DNA of 46,256 bases from Acidobacteriota bacterium (GTDB lineage Bacteria; Acidobacteriota; UBA4820; DSQY01), in contig JAKAKG010000116.1 in assembly GCA_021813555.1 (NCBI GenBank), positions 1-46,256 on the forward strand, written 5' to 3'. The notes below the pieces were generated by a model. It had not been told where the DNA came from. It was given only the letters and a program-made list of their open reading frames with translations, and made no database searches. Below are positions 25,165 to 34,493 of the stretch, in pieces; the first letter of the stretch is position 1; each line of letters begins with the position of its first letter. The position numbers and the translations under genes were made by a program.

Positions 25165-25599
25165 TTACGCGTACGGGTAGAGATTTCGCTTGAAGTCCTC
25201 GAGCTGCCCAAGGAGCCTGTCGTGCTTCTTCTCGTCCTCGATGAGGTAGGTCAGCAGGTGCCGCTGGGCGAAGAGCCGGCAGTTCTTGCGGGCCTTCTCG
25301 GCGAGGGCGATGGTTTCCTTCTCCATCTCGGCGTGCTTCTCGATCATGTCCCATACGTCGCCGAGTTCCTCGGGCGTGAGCGAGATGGCCTGCTTCTCCA
25401 GGCTGTCCAGAATCACCTGCTGGACTCGCTTGTGCATGGCCGAGTCCTGCCGGATGATTTCCATCACGAGCCGGATCAGGGGATTCCCCGTCTTCTCCAT
25501 GACGGCGGTGGTCTGCGCGACGGTCTGGACTTCGATGTCCTGCCAGCGCTTGAGGAGGGCCACCAGCTCTTCCAGATTTTCAGCCGCTTTCTGTGCCAT
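25165..25599 (-). CDS. Ferritin-like four-helix protein between dsrD and dsrL
   Basis: 144 residues, predicted to be all helical. Possible metal ligands lie in the pattern of ferritin-like or rubrerythrin-like bundles: E47 and H56, E87/H89/E91, and EDEKKH at 121-126. There are no CxxC rubredoxin motifs. I do not recognise a named family with certainty. Its place between dsrD and dsrL suggests a role in DsrAB function, oxygen protection or sirohaem handling, but no direct evidence exists in the sequence. A hemerythrin-like fold is the main alternative. Confidence 0.6.
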   Translation of the reverse strand: MAQKAAENLEELVALLKRWQDIEVQTVAQTTAVMEKTGNPLIRLVMEIIRQDSAMHKRVQQVILDSLEKQAISLTPEELGDVWDMIEKHAEMEKETIALAEKARKNCRLFAQRHLLTYLIEDEKKHDRLLGQLEDFKRNLYPYA

Positions 25600-25681
25600 G
25601 GTTTCGTCCTCCGCTCAAACCCTATCTCCAACCATTGAGGGCGGCGGGCCGGGTGGTCCCCGTCGCCCGCCCGGCTCGCCG

Positions 25682-25930
25682 TCAATCGGGCGCGGCGCCT
25701 TCCTTGTGGGGCAGCGTGATGAAGCTTCCCCCGAAGTAGCTGTACACGCAGCGGCCCGAATCCATGAGGATGCGGATGGCGGCCTTGCAGTCGTCCTTCG
25801 TGCACTCGGCCTCGCCGTATTTCGCGATCATGGCCTTGGTCAGGTCACCCGCCTTCAGGTTTTTCTTGCCATAGTATTCGGACACCATATGGAACATCTC
25901 GTCGGCCAGCGCTTCATGGGTCACGGCCAT
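25682..25930 (-). CDS. dsrD: DsrD, winged-helix activator of DsrAB
   Basis: 82 residues with the compact winged-helix fold of DsrD (AIRILMDSGRCVYSYFGGSFITLP). DsrD allosterically activates DsrAB sulfite reduction and is a marker for the reductive direction of the pathway. It is downstream of dsrB across a 121-base gap holding inverted-repeat element B. Confidence 0.95.
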   Translation of the reverse strand: MAVTHEALADEMFHMVSEYYGKKNLKAGDLTKAMIAKYGEAECTKDDCKAAIRILMDSGRCVYSYFGGSFITLPHKEGAAPD

Positions 25931-25958
25931 GGTCCTCTCCTATCAGCGAGCCGGAGGG

Positions 25959-26036
25959 GAGGAGCAAGGAGCGAGGGAACCGCGGAGCACGCCGGTCACG
26001 GCGCCTTCGTCGTTCGTCCCGCCCGCCTTGCTCCTC
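25959..26036. repeat. Purine/pyrimidine inverted-repeat element B
   Basis: GAGGAGCAAGG (25959-25969) pairs perfectly with CCTTGCTCCTC (26026-26036) across 56 bases in the dsrB-dsrD gap. The right arm continues as CTCACTCCTCAC, the same motif type as elements A and C. Confidence 0.6.
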
Positions 26037-26051
26037 ACACCTCACTCCTCA

Positions 26052-27134
26052 CTAGAACTTGATGTGGGTCGACCTGGCGTAGGTCAGGCCCGCGTTCTTG
26101 AAGTCGTCGATGTGGTAGCGCGTGAACTCGATGCCCGTCAGCTCGAAGAATTTCGGCCAGCCGATGCGCTCGATCCACTCGCCCATGCGCTCGTATTTCT
26201 TGGCGTTCTTGGCGTAGACCTCAACGATGTTCACCACCGCCTCCACCACCTCGGGCCAGCGCGGGGGGTTGTTGGGGATGAAGGGGATGGCCAGCTTGGA
26301 GAACTTGGGCGTCGTGCGGGCGTTGCTCACCTTGCCGCCGACCCAGATGGAGATGCCGTCGTTGTCGGGGTCGTTCAGCGGCATGGACGGGCAAACCGTG
26401 TAGCAGTTGCCGCAGTACATGCACTGGTCCTCCACCACTTCCACGGACTGCTTTTCGTTGACCGTGGCGGGGCGGATGGCGCCCGTGGGGCACGAGGCGA
26501 TGAGGGTGGGCACTTCGCAGGTCTTGGGCAGGGTGTCGTGGTTGACCTTCGGGGGCTTGCGGTGGACGCCCAGGATGGCGATGTCCGAGCAGTGCACGGC
26601 GCCGCACATGTTCAGGCAGCAGGCCAGCGCGATGCGGAGCTTGGCGGGGAGGTTCTCGTGGGTGAAGCGGTCGTACAGGGCGTCCATGACGGCCTTGACG
26701 ATGCCCGACGCGTCCGTGGCGGAGGAGTGGCAGTGGACCCAACCCTGCGTGTGGACGATGTTGCTGACGGCGTTGTTGGTGCCGCCCACGGGGAAACCGT
26801 TGGCCAGAAGGTCCTTCTTCAGCGCCTCGATGTTGTCCTTGTTGTCCATGAGAAATTCGACGTTGTTCCGGCTCGTGAAGCGCAGGTAGCCGCCGCAGTA
26901 CTTGTCCGCCAGATCCGCGAAGAGCCGGATGGACTGGACACTGAGCAGGCGCGGCGAACCGGCGCGAACCGTGAACAGCTTGTCGCCCGATTCGGCGACG
27001 TGGCACAGCACGCCAGGGGCCAGGGTTTCATGGTACTTCCACAGCCCGTAGTTCTTTTTGATGACGGGATGCAGGAACTTCTCGTAGCTCGGCGGTCCGA
27101 TATCGGTGATCCTCTTGACGGGTTCTGCTGCCAT
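26052..27134 (-). CDS. dsrB: Dissimilatory sulfite reductase beta subunit
   Basis: 360 residues. DsrB carries the catalytic sirohaem-[4Fe-4S] site. Seen here are [11 protein letters not shown] with a later [10 protein letters not shown] segment, and a ferredoxin domain [12 protein letters not shown]. It reduces sulfite by two electrons at a time and passes the product to DsrC. It follows dsrA after 65 bases. Confidence 0.98.
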   Translation of the reverse strand: MAAEPVKRITDIGPPSYEKFLHPVIKKNYGLWKYHETLAPGVLCHVAESGDKLFTVRAGSPRLLSVQSIRLFADLADKYCGGYLRFTSRNNVEFLMDNKDNIEALKKDLLANGFPVGGTNNAVSNIVHTQGWVHCHSSATDASGIVKAVMDALYDRFTHENLPAKLRIALACCLNMCGAVHCSDIAILGVHRKPPKVNHDTLPKTCEVPTLIASCPTGAIRPATVNEKQSVEVVEDQCMYCGNCYTVCPSMPLNDPDNDGISIWVGGKVSNARTTPKFSKLAIPFIPNNPPRWPEVVEAVVNIVEVYAKNAKKYERMGEWIERIGWPKFFELTGIEFTRYHIDDFKNAGLTYARSTHIKF

Positions 27135-27199
27135 CGTTCATCTCCTCAATCTCGAAGGGCCGCGCCTTACGGCGGCCCGAATTCCCTGCGAAGCCTCCC

Positions 27200-28378
27200 C
27201 TATTCCTCGCCCTTGAAGAAGATGTAGGGATTGTCGCGCGGCGCCGTGACCATCTGCGGGATCGGGTCCAGGCCGATGGCGTCGAGGAAGTTGGACATGC
27301 CCACGCGCTGGATCAGCTCGCCGATGCGCTCGCGGTTCTTGCCGTACTCATCCCAGAACTCCCAGACCCTGGAGACGAGTTCCTTGAGGGTGTCCATGAG
27401 CTCGTCCGCGGGGACGAAGGGAACCAGGACCGAGGCGAGCAGGGCGCCCTGGACGATGGGGGCCTTGGCGCCGATGAGGATGGTGGCGCCCCTCTCCTTG
27501 CCGGGCCTCAAGGCCTTGGGCATCACGTTGATGCAGTGCATGCAGCGCACGCATTCGTGATTGTCGATGCTGAGCTTCTTTCCGTCCCACTTCATGCACT
27601 TGCTGGGGCAGTTGGCGCAGACGTCGTTCTGGATGTCCATGCCGGCGGCGGCGTAGGCGGCGACCTCGGCGTCGTCCTGCTGGATCTCGTCCTTCCACGT
27701 GCCGATGACGGACATGTCGGAACGGGCGATGGAGGCCACGCAGTCGTTGGGGCAGCCGGAAAATTTGAACTTGAACTTGTACGGGAACGGGGGCCGGTGC
27801 AGCTCGTCCTGGTACTGGTGGGTGACGTCGTTGCACATCTTAAGGGTGTCGTAGCAAGCCCACTCGCAACGCGCCATGCCCGCGCAGGCCGAGGGCGTGC
27901 GCATGCAGGATCCCGAGCCGCCGAGGTCGAACCCGGCTTCGCCCAGCTCCTTGAAGCAGGGCTCCAGTTCGTCGGTCTTGGTGCCCAGGAAGACGATGTC
28001 GCCCGTGGAGCCGTGCATGTTCGTGAGGCCGGAGCCGTGGCGCTCCCAGATGTCACAAAGCGTCCGCAGGGAGCCGCTCGTGTAGAACCAACCCGAGGGC
28101 TGGTTCACGCGCATGGTGTGGAAGTGGGCCACCTGGGGGAACTGCTCGGGCACGTCGCTGTAGCGCCCGATGACGCCGCCGCCGTATCCCATGACGCCGA
28201 CGATGCCGCCGTGCTTCCAGTGGCCCTTCTTCTCTTCGTACGACAGCTCGAGCTGTCCCAGAAGGTCGTCGCACACCGGGCTCGTCTTGGAAGCGTTCTT
28301 GATTTCCTTGACGAAGCTCGGCCACGGGCCCTTCTCAAGCTCGTCCAGCAGTTTCGTGTCCCTCTTCTGATCCGCCAT
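27200..28378 (-). CDS. dsrA: Dissimilatory sulfite reductase alpha subunit
   Basis: 392 residues. Sirohaem/Fe-S ligand motifs are CAGMARC (C-x5-C) and SGCPNDC (C-x3-C). The ferredoxin insert has CANCPSKC and CVRCMHC. ATG 28378 is chosen because AGGAGG lies seven bases upstream, against four for the GTG at 28381. The presence of dsrD favours the bacterial reductive type. It is preceded by a 114-base gap after qmoC in which I see no clear promoter. Confidence 0.98.
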   Translation of the reverse strand: MADQKRDTKLLDELEKGPWPSFVKEIKNASKTSPVCDDLLGQLELSYEEKKGHWKHGGIVGVMGYGGGVIGRYSDVPEQFPQVAHFHTMRVNQPSGWFYTSGSLRTLCDIWERHGSGLTNMHGSTGDIVFLGTKTDELEPCFKELGEAGFDLGGSGSCMRTPSACAGMARCEWACYDTLKMCNDVTHQYQDELHRPPFPYKFKFKFSGCPNDCVASIARSDMSVIGTWKDEIQQDDAEVAAYAAAGMDIQNDVCANCPSKCMKWDGKKLSIDNHECVRCMHCINVMPKALRPGKERGATILIGAKAPIVQGALLASVLVPFVPADELMDTLKELVSRVWEFWDEYGKNRERIGELIQRVGMSNFLDAIGLDPIPQMVTAPRDNPYIFFKGEE

Positions 28379-28492
28379 CACTAGTCCTCCTAAAATCCAC
28401 GCCTAGGATCATCTGGTCGCGGCTGCCTGACCTACGTGCCGAACATCCTCCTCCGATGATGGTGCTCCACCGTTCCTTGGCTCATCGCCGGC

Positions 28493-29581
28493 TCACGTCC
28501 TCTTTCTTGTGGCCGCCATGGCCACGGTTCGGTACGCCATGTGGGCGAACTTGGTGTACGGTGCGAATAAGAACAATGCGAAGATCAAGACCAAGTGAAC
28601 GAAGTAGACGGTGTACATGGCGGTCACCAGTTGCCCCGTGCGCAGGAGCTCGGCGGCGATGCCCGTGCTCACGATGCCCACGAGGATCAAGAGGAACGAC
28701 CAATCGAAGTACGTCGTGGCCTTCCTCTTTTCAGAGTCCGCCAAGCGGTCCACCAGGAGGATCAAGCCGCCCACGAGGACCACCGCCGCGCAAACGTTGG
28801 CGAAGATCTTCCACGGATTGGTCCAGGCCAGCGGCGTGTGCATGAACCCCGCCATGGTGCCGATGCCCACCACCGTGCCCATGAGGGCCAGCCCCGCGAA
28901 GCCCCAGAGGGTCAGCAGGTGGCCCCAGAAGCGGTTCTTCTCCTTGCCGCATTCCTTGAAACGCTTGTGGGTCATGATCTCCACGGCGGCCGGGATGATG
29001 CCCGCCAGGATGGAGCCGTCCGCCCCCGAGGATCTCAGTCCCTTGATGAATTTGAAGAGCCCCATGGCGAAGGCCAGGAGCACGAGGCCCGACACGGCGA
29101 AGAAGATGGGTTCGAGCACGTGGAGGGGGAAGATGTTGGCGAACTCCCTCGGCTCCGTGATTTCCTTGGGCCCCCAAAGGGCCAGGGCGCCGAACACCAC
29201 GATGCCCGGAACGAAGAGGAGGGGCCACGCCTTGGGGCTCGTGGCCATGCGGCTCAGGCACGAGGGCGCGGCGAAGTGCTGTATGGCCTGGTTCCGCAAG
29301 GCTCCCAGCACGTTGCCGGGCTTGGCGCCACGGGGGCAGAGGGTAGTGCAGTCCCCACAGTTGTGGCAGAGCCAGAGGGCCGGGTCCGCCAGGAGCTTGT
29401 CCTTGAGCCCCCACTGGGCCAGGATCATCTGCTTCCTCGGGAAGGGCGAGTCTTCGGGCGAGAGGGTGCAGGCGACAGAACACGTGGCGCACTGGAAGCA
29501 CTTCTTGAGGTCGCCGCCTCCGGAAGCCAGAACATTCTTGATGAACTCGGTGTCGGGCGTGAGAAGAATGGGTTCGGCCAT
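28493..29581 (-). CDS. qmoC: QmoC, HdrC/HdrE-like membrane subunit
   Basis: 362 residues. The N-terminal HdrC-like part has two cluster motifs (CFQCATCSVAC, CHNCGDCTTLC). The C-terminal half has about six membrane helices of the cytochrome b type. QmoC links menaquinol oxidation to QmoAB and APS reductase. It is separated from qmoB by 155 bases containing inverted-repeat element C. Confidence 0.95.
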   Translation of the reverse strand: MAEPILLTPDTEFIKNVLASGGGDLKKCFQCATCSVACTLSPEDSPFPRKQMILAQWGLKDKLLADPALWLCHNCGDCTTLCPRGAKPGNVLGALRNQAIQHFAAPSCLSRMATSPKAWPLLFVPGIVVFGALALWGPKEITEPREFANIFPLHVLEPIFFAVSGLVLLAFAMGLFKFIKGLRSSGADGSILAGIIPAAVEIMTHKRFKECGKEKNRFWGHLLTLWGFAGLALMGTVVGIGTMAGFMHTPLAWTNPWKIFANVCAAVVLVGGLILLVDRLADSEKRKATTYFDWSFLLILVGIVSTGIAAELLRTGQLVTAMYTVYFVHLVLIFALFLFAPYTKFAHMAYRTVAMAATRKRT

Positions 29582-29596
29582 GTCGTCCTCTTCAGA

Positions 29597-29733
29597 GAGG
29601 TGAGGAAGTGAGGAGGTGAGGAAGCGAGGAAGGACGAACCGCCGGTCTTGCCTTCATCGCCGCTTCCATCTTCCCGCCTCCCCTTCTTCCTGACTTCCTA
29701 ACTTCCTATCTTCACTACTTCCTAACTTCCCGA
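29597..29733. repeat. Purine/pyrimidine inverted-repeat element C
   Basis: The qmoB-qmoC gap has a GAGGAAGTGAGGAGG-rich left half and a right half of tandem ACTTCCTA octamers (29693, 29701, 29717, then a partial copy). The halves are complementary in style and could form a long imperfect hairpin. Same family as elements A and B. Confidence 0.6.
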
Positions 29734-29736
29734 CGC

Positions 29737-31992
29737 CTAGAACCCCTTGTAAGGATTGGGGCCAATCTCACGGATCTTGTCCATGAATTCGTTGATGAGC
29801 ACCGGCAGTTTGCCGTATTCATTGATGGCGAGCTGGGTGACCTGGATCCGCTCCGACTCGAGCTGAAGCCGCTGCAGCGTCTCCTTCACGTTTTCGAGGC
29901 GGCGGTTGGCGAGCTCGCTGCCTTTGGCGAAGTGGCACTGGTAGTCGTCGCCGTATTTGCAGCCCACGAGCATGACGCCGTCGATGCCGCCGGAGAGCGC
30001 GTCGGCGATCCAGACGATGTTCATGGAGCCCAGGCAGCGCAGGGGGATGATCCGCACGCTCGGGTCGTACTGAATCCGGTTCATGCCCGCGATGTCCAGG
30101 GCCGGGTAAGCGTCGTTCTCGCACATGAAGACCAGGACGCGCGGCTTCTCCTCGTCTTCCTCGGGGACCTCGATGGCCTTGATCTGAGAGGCGATCATGT
30201 CCACGGAGTAGTTCTTGAAGGAGATGATCCGCTCGGGGCAGGCTCCCATGCAGATGCCGCACCGCCGGCAGCGGTACGGGTTCGGTTTAGGCGTGCCCTT
30301 CTCGTCCTCATCCAGCGTGCCGAAGGGGCACTCTTCCGTGCAGCGCTTGCACTGGGTGCAGCGCTGGAGGAAGAAGCTCGGGAAGGACATGTCCCTGGAC
30401 CGGGGATGGACCGCCTGTCCCTGGGCCGCCAGCTCCGTGGACTGGATGGCCTTCATGGCCGCGCCCAGCGCGTCCTCCTGCGCGTGGCCCGAATCCATGG
30501 GCGCCCGCACGGTCCCCGCCGCGTAGATGCCCGTGCGGCGCGTCTCGTAGGGGAAGCACACGAAGTGAGAATCGGGGAAGCCGTAGCGCAGGAGAGGAAG
30601 ATCGGGGCCCTGCCGGTAGGTCAGGTGGAGGATCTCCGTGCCCTCGTGGGCCTTGAGCTCCTCAGCCTTCTTTTCGGCCTCCTGGCGCTGGGTGTCGGAC
30701 TCGTTCCGCAGTACCTTGGCCTGGGCGTCGTGGAGCTGCCGGATGGCCTCGCCGTCCGCCGAATTGGGAACCATGCCCGTGGCCAGAACCACCAGGTCGA
30801 CCACGACTTGGATGGACTCGCCCAGCAGGGTGTCTTTCACCCGCACCGCGAGCTTGCCGCCCGCGGCCTTGTCCACACCGTCCACCTCGCCCTTGGTGAG
30901 GAAGGTCCCGGGATGGTTCTGCACCTTGGCGTAGTACTTCTCGTACTGGCCGGGGGTCCGCATGTCCTTGTAAATGATGTAGACCTTGGCGTCGGCGTTC
31001 TGCTGGTGCACGTACTCCGAGTGCTTCAGCGTGGCCATGCAGCACACGGAGGAGCAGTAGGGCAGATGGGCCTGATCGCGTGATCCCGCGCACTGGACGA
31101 AGAGGACGCTCTCCACGGCCTTCCCGTCTGAGGGCCGCTTGAGGGGCCCCGCGGCGGCCATGTTCTCGAACTCCACGTTGGTGACCACGTCGGGCGTCAG
31201 GCCGTAGCCCAGGTGCCCGAGCTTGGAGGCGTCGTAGGGTTTCCAGCCCGTGGCCATGACGATGGCGCCCACCCGGTGAACGATGGTGTCGCCGTCTTTC
31301 AAAAGGGTCACGTCGAACTGGCCGGGCTGGCCGGAGGTCTGGGTGATGGCCGTGGAAGTGTAGACCTTGATTTTGGGGTGGTAGGTGGCGGCCTGAATCT
31401 GATCCGCCAGGTCCGCGGGTTCCATCTCCGTATACGGGGCCTGCCGGGGGAAACGGCTCTTGAGCGTTCCCACGAAGCCGCCCAGTTGCGCCTGCTTCTC
31501 CACCAGCACCACTTCGTAGCCCGCCGCCGCCGCTTCCAGGGCCGCGGTCAGGCCGGTGACGCCGCCGCCCACCACGAGGATGGCCTTGCTCACTTCATCG
31601 GACACGGGCTCAAGGGGCTCCATTTTCTGGGCCTTGACGATCCCCATGCGGAGGTAGTCCTCCGCCATCATCTGGGTGTCCTCATCCTTGGGCTTCTGGC
31701 ACCACGCCACGTGCTCGCGCAGGTTGACGCGTTCCTGCACCATGCACGGGTCCAAGGCGAAGGCCTCCGCCTTCACGCGGGGAGAGCAGGCGGCGATGAC
31801 CACCGAGTCCACGGAGCCTTCCTGGAGATCCTTGTGGATCAGCTCGACCCCCTCCTTGCCGCAGAGAAAGGAGTGCACGCGGCAGACGGGAGCCTTGTAT
31901 TCTTTCTGGGCCACCTGGGCCAGCTTGTCCGTGTCGAGGGCGTCGCCGATGGAACACCCGCTGCAGATGTAGACGCCAAGCTTCTTATCCAT
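29737..31992 (-). CDS. qmoB: QmoB, HdrA-like flavoprotein with MvhD-type tail
   Basis: 751 residues. An N-terminal CSGCSIGDALDT segment is followed by an FAD-binding HdrA core (ILVVGGGVTGLTAALEAA), a twin-cluster ferredoxin (CTQCKRCTEECP, CRRCGICMGACP) and a C-terminal MvhD/FlpD-like domain (VFMCENDAYPALD, PLRCLGSMN). QmoB probably bridges AprBA and QmoC, and electron bifurcation or confurcation has been proposed. It overlaps qmoA by eight bases. Confidence 0.96.
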   Translation of the reverse strand: MDKKLGVYICSGCSIGDALDTDKLAQVAQKEYKAPVCRVHSFLCGKEGVELIHKDLQEGSVDSVVIAACSPRVKAEAFALDPCMVQERVNLREHVAWCQKPKDEDTQMMAEDYLRMGIVKAQKMEPLEPVSDEVSKAILVVGGGVTGLTAALEAAAAGYEVVLVEKQAQLGGFVGTLKSRFPRQAPYTEMEPADLADQIQAATYHPKIKVYTSTAITQTSGQPGQFDVTLLKDGDTIVHRVGAIVMATGWKPYDASKLGHLGYGLTPDVVTNVEFENMAAAGPLKRPSDGKAVESVLFVQCAGSRDQAHLPYCSSVCCMATLKHSEYVHQQNADAKVYIIYKDMRTPGQYEKYYAKVQNHPGTFLTKGEVDGVDKAAGGKLAVRVKDTLLGESIQVVVDLVVLATGMVPNSADGEAIRQLHDAQAKVLRNESDTQRQEAEKKAEELKAHEGTEILHLTYRQGPDLPLLRYGFPDSHFVCFPYETRRTGIYAAGTVRAPMDSGHAQEDALGAAMKAIQSTELAAQGQAVHPRSRDMSFPSFFLQRCTQCKRCTEECPFGTLDEDEKGTPKPNPYRCRRCGICMGACPERIISFKNYSVDMIASQIKAIEVPEEDEEKPRVLVFMCENDAYPALDIAGMNRIQYDPSVRIIPLRCLGSMNIVWIADALSGGIDGVMLVGCKYGDDYQCHFAKGSELANRRLENVKETLQRLQLESERIQVTQLAINEYGKLPVLINEFMDKIREIGPNPYKGF

Positions 31993-33265
31993 GGTGAGCG
32001 CTCCTTACAGCGCACTGGAGGGCCTTCAAGGCCGCACCCGTCGCGTCCTGCACCGTGGCCGAGACCTCCTCGGGCCGTCTCACGCACCCCGCGCCGTAGA
32101 ACCCCGTCTTGCCCGGCCGGTTGTCCACGAAACCGAACTCGTCCAGCGTGGCGGCGGCGGGCAAGCCCTGGGTCTGGGGCACGATGCCCGCGGCCAGCAC
32201 CAGAAGGTCCACCCGCTCCGTGATCTTCTTGCCATGGAGCACGTCTTCCACTTCGAGGATCACGTCTTTGGTGGCGGGATCTTCCTCCACCTTGGCCACT
32301 TTTCCCTTGATGAGTTCCACCAGGGGGTCCGCGCCCACCTTGGCGTAGAAATCCTCCAGGCGTCCTGGCGTGCGTATGTCGATGTAGAAGATCTTCACCT
32401 TCGCTTCGGGATAGGCGCTCCGGACGTAGGTGGCCTGCTTGAGCGAGGCCGAGCAGCACACCGCCGAGCAGTAGGGCAGATGGTTCTCGTCGCGGGAACC
32501 GGCGCACTGCACGAAGGCCACCGTCTTGGGCTCCTTGCCGTCGGATGGACGGAGGATCTTGCCTTGCGTGGGTCCGCTGACGGAGGCCAGCCGCTCCATG
32601 AGGACGTTGGTGACCACGTTGGCGCAGCGGCCGTAGCCGAGGTTCGTGATCTTGGAGGCGTCGTAGGGAACCCACCCCGTGGCGGCGATGACGGCCGACG
32701 CGCTGAAGGTTTGGGTTTCGGCCTTTTGGTTCAAATCGATGGCGCCGTAAGCGCATGCCTTGACGCACAGGTCGCAGCCTGCGGGGCACGCCTCCCGCTC
32801 CAGGGCGTAGAGGGCTGGGAAGGCATTGGCCTGGGGAAGATACACGGCTTTCGTCTTGCCCATTCCGTAATCGAACTCGCTGGACCGCTCGGCGGGGCAA
32901 ACCTTGACGCATTCCCCGCACTGGGTGCAGGCGTCCGTCACGTACCTGGGCGAGACCTTGACGGTGGCGGTGTAATCTCCCGGCGAACCCGCAAGATCCT
33001 GGACCTCGGCCTGGGTGAGCACCTGGATACCTGGATTGGACTTCATTCGCTTGAAGTTGATTTCCAGGCCGCAGGCGGGCGGGCACAGCTTGGGGAAGTA
33101 CTGGTTCATCCGGGCCACCCGTCCCCCGAGGGATGGCGCCTTCTCCACCAGGACCACCTGGCATCCCGCCTCGGCCGCTTCGATGGCCGCCGTGATGCCG
33201 GCCACGCCGCCGCCGATGACGAGGACCTTCTTCGCGTCGGGCTTTCCAGAAGCTTCTTGCGTCAT
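31985..33265 (-). CDS. qmoA: QmoA, HdrA-like flavoprotein
   Basis: 426 residues. FAD site VLVIGGGVAGITAAIEAAEAG near the N-terminus, GGRVARMNQYFPKLCPP (HdrA-like), and two cysteine clusters (CTQCGECVKVCP and CPAGCDLCVKACAYG). First subunit of the QmoABC complex that supplies electrons to APS reductase. It is preceded by YkgJ-like and zinc-ribbon genes rather than directly by aprA. Confidence 0.96.
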   Translation of the reverse strand: MTQEASGKPDAKKVLVIGGGVAGITAAIEAAEAGCQVVLVEKAPSLGGRVARMNQYFPKLCPPACGLEINFKRMKSNPGIQVLTQAEVQDLAGSPGDYTATVKVSPRYVTDACTQCGECVKVCPAERSSEFDYGMGKTKAVYLPQANAFPALYALEREACPAGCDLCVKACAYGAIDLNQKAETQTFSASAVIAATGWVPYDASKITNLGYGRCANVVTNVLMERLASVSGPTQGKILRPSDGKEPKTVAFVQCAGSRDENHLPYCSAVCCSASLKQATYVRSAYPEAKVKIFYIDIRTPGRLEDFYAKVGADPLVELIKGKVAKVEEDPATKDVILEVEDVLHGKKITERVDLLVLAAGIVPQTQGLPAAATLDEFGFVDNRPGKTGFYGAGCVRRPEEVSATVQDATGAALKALQCAVRSAHHG

Positions 33266-33289
33266 GCTATTCCCTGCCTCTTAGGACGT

Positions 33290-34123
33290 CTATGGGGCTG
33301 AAGGGGCCGAAGGCGCCGCTGACTCGGCGGCCTTCCGCCTGGCCTCGATGACCGACTTGCGAACCTTCATGGTCCGGTCCCCGAAGAGGCTGAACCGGAG
33401 CCACTGCATGGCGAAGTCCAGGAGTTCCTCGTCGTCCATGGCGATGGCCTCCGCGAGGGCTTCGTCCACCTCGAAGTACTCCATGAACTTGGTCTCGAAC
33501 ACGAACCGGCGGAAGCGGTCCAGGTCGTAGCAGGCCATGTAGACCATGTCGAGCTTGCCGGCCGGAATCCCTTCGGATTTGCTCCAGCCGGGGTGAAGCA
33601 TGAGCGATTTAAAGGAGGCGCCCATCATGTCGTACTCTTCCACGCCCTGGTTGGCGATCCACTCCCGGACCGTCCATGTTCGGCCCTCGCCGTGCCCCTT
33701 GCAGAGGTCCTCCTTGAGGAGGAAGTGGAAGGCGTGGTCCGTGGGGTTCGGGTTCTCGGGTTCCGCCGCCCCCAGCGGATACATGCGGCACGCCCAGGGC
33801 CGGTCGCCATACACCGAACAGCCCTGTTCGCCCACGAAGGGGCAGCGCTTGGCCTCGCCCTCCATCTTGAGCAGAACCACGGGAAAATTGGGCTCGCTGG
33901 TGACACCCGTGATGGTGTGCTTCTCCAGAAAGTCTGAGGAATCCATGTTCAGGACGCGGGTCAGTCTCAGGACGTCGTAGGGCGTGAGCACGATGGAGAC
34001 GTCCTGGCAGCAGCACGTGAAGCACGAAACGCCGGGGCGGCACTCGAAGACGAAACGCTCGTCCGGCTTCATCCGCGGATAGTCTTTGAGGATGCTCTCT
34101 CGGGTAATGGGCTTGTCAGTCAT
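33290..34123 (-). CDS. YkgJ-type cysteine-cluster protein
   Basis: 277 residues. The N-terminal half has the YkgJ pattern: [15 protein letters not shown], then [23 protein letters not shown]. Such clusters probably bind zinc or an Fe-S centre. The C-terminal part is helical with an alanine-rich tail. It overlaps the upstream zinc-ribbon gene by eight bases and lies 24 bases before qmoA, so it is probably cotranscribed with qmo. The role is unknown; cofactor insertion or assembly for Apr/Qmo is a reasonable guess. Confidence 0.75.
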   Translation of the reverse strand: MTDKPITRESILKDYPRMKPDERFVFECRPGVSCFTCCCQDVSIVLTPYDVLRLTRVLNMDSSDFLEKHTITGVTSEPNFPVVLLKMEGEAKRCPFVGEQGCSVYGDRPWACRMYPLGAAEPENPNPTDHAFHFLLKEDLCKGHGEGRTWTVREWIANQGVEEYDMMGASFKSLMLHPGWSKSEGIPAGKLDMVYMACYDLDRFRRFVFETKFMEYFEVDEALAEAIAMDDEELLDFAMQWLRFSLFGDRTMKVRKSVIEARRKAAESAAPSAPSAP

Positions 34124-34403
34124 GGAGGGGTTCCTTCTCGGCGAGAATGCCGTTTTTCAAGGCGTCCCGGGACCAAACGGGCAGCGGGCCCTTGTCCCCG
34201 GTGGCAGGATCCATTCGGTGGCGGTAGGACGCGGACACGTTGAACTGGCTCTGCATCCACTCCCAGCCGCGCACGAAGTAGGGGCAGTCGTCATTGAAAC
34301 ACACGAACTGGAACTCGCCGCTCCAACTTCCCATTTCGGGATTGGCCCAGCGGGCCATGGGCTGGCTGCAGTGCGGGCAGAGGACCGGCTCTTCCAGAGT
34401 CAT
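34116..34403 (-). CDS. Small zinc-ribbon protein
   Basis: 95 residues with a four-cysteine zinc ribbon, CPHC and CFNDDC, and a conserved WEWM segment, followed by a short basic C-terminal part. Similar ogr/Delta-like zinc fingers are coded near apr and qmo in other sulfate reducers. It overlaps YkgJ by eight bases. DNA-, RNA- and protein-binding are all possible. Confidence 0.7.
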   Translation of the reverse strand: MTLEEPVLCPHCSQPMARWANPEMGSWSGEFQFVCFNDDCPYFVRGWEWMQSQFNVSASYRHRMDPATGDKGPLPVWSRDALKNGILAEKEPLHD

Positions 34404-34423
34404 TCGGGCGCCTTAAAAGAAGT

Positions 34424-34453
34424 GGAGGCCCCCGCCCCCCCGCGGGGGCCTCC
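34424..34453 (-). terminator. Intrinsic terminator after aprA
   Basis: GGAGGCCCCCGC pairs with GCGGGGGCCTCC around a loop of six C: a perfect 12-pair stem. Read on the minus strand it is followed by ACTTCTTTTAAGG, a short T-rich tract. It would separate aprBA transcripts from the qmo genes downstream. Confidence 0.8.
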
Positions 34454-34493
34454 GTCAATTAGGAACTGATCAACGGGCGAGGAGTTCGTCCTC

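Noticed and set aside
29597-29733. Small gene or CRISPR remnant in the qmoB-qmoC gap
   Set aside because: No open frame with a ribosome site, and the repeats are octamers without spacers.
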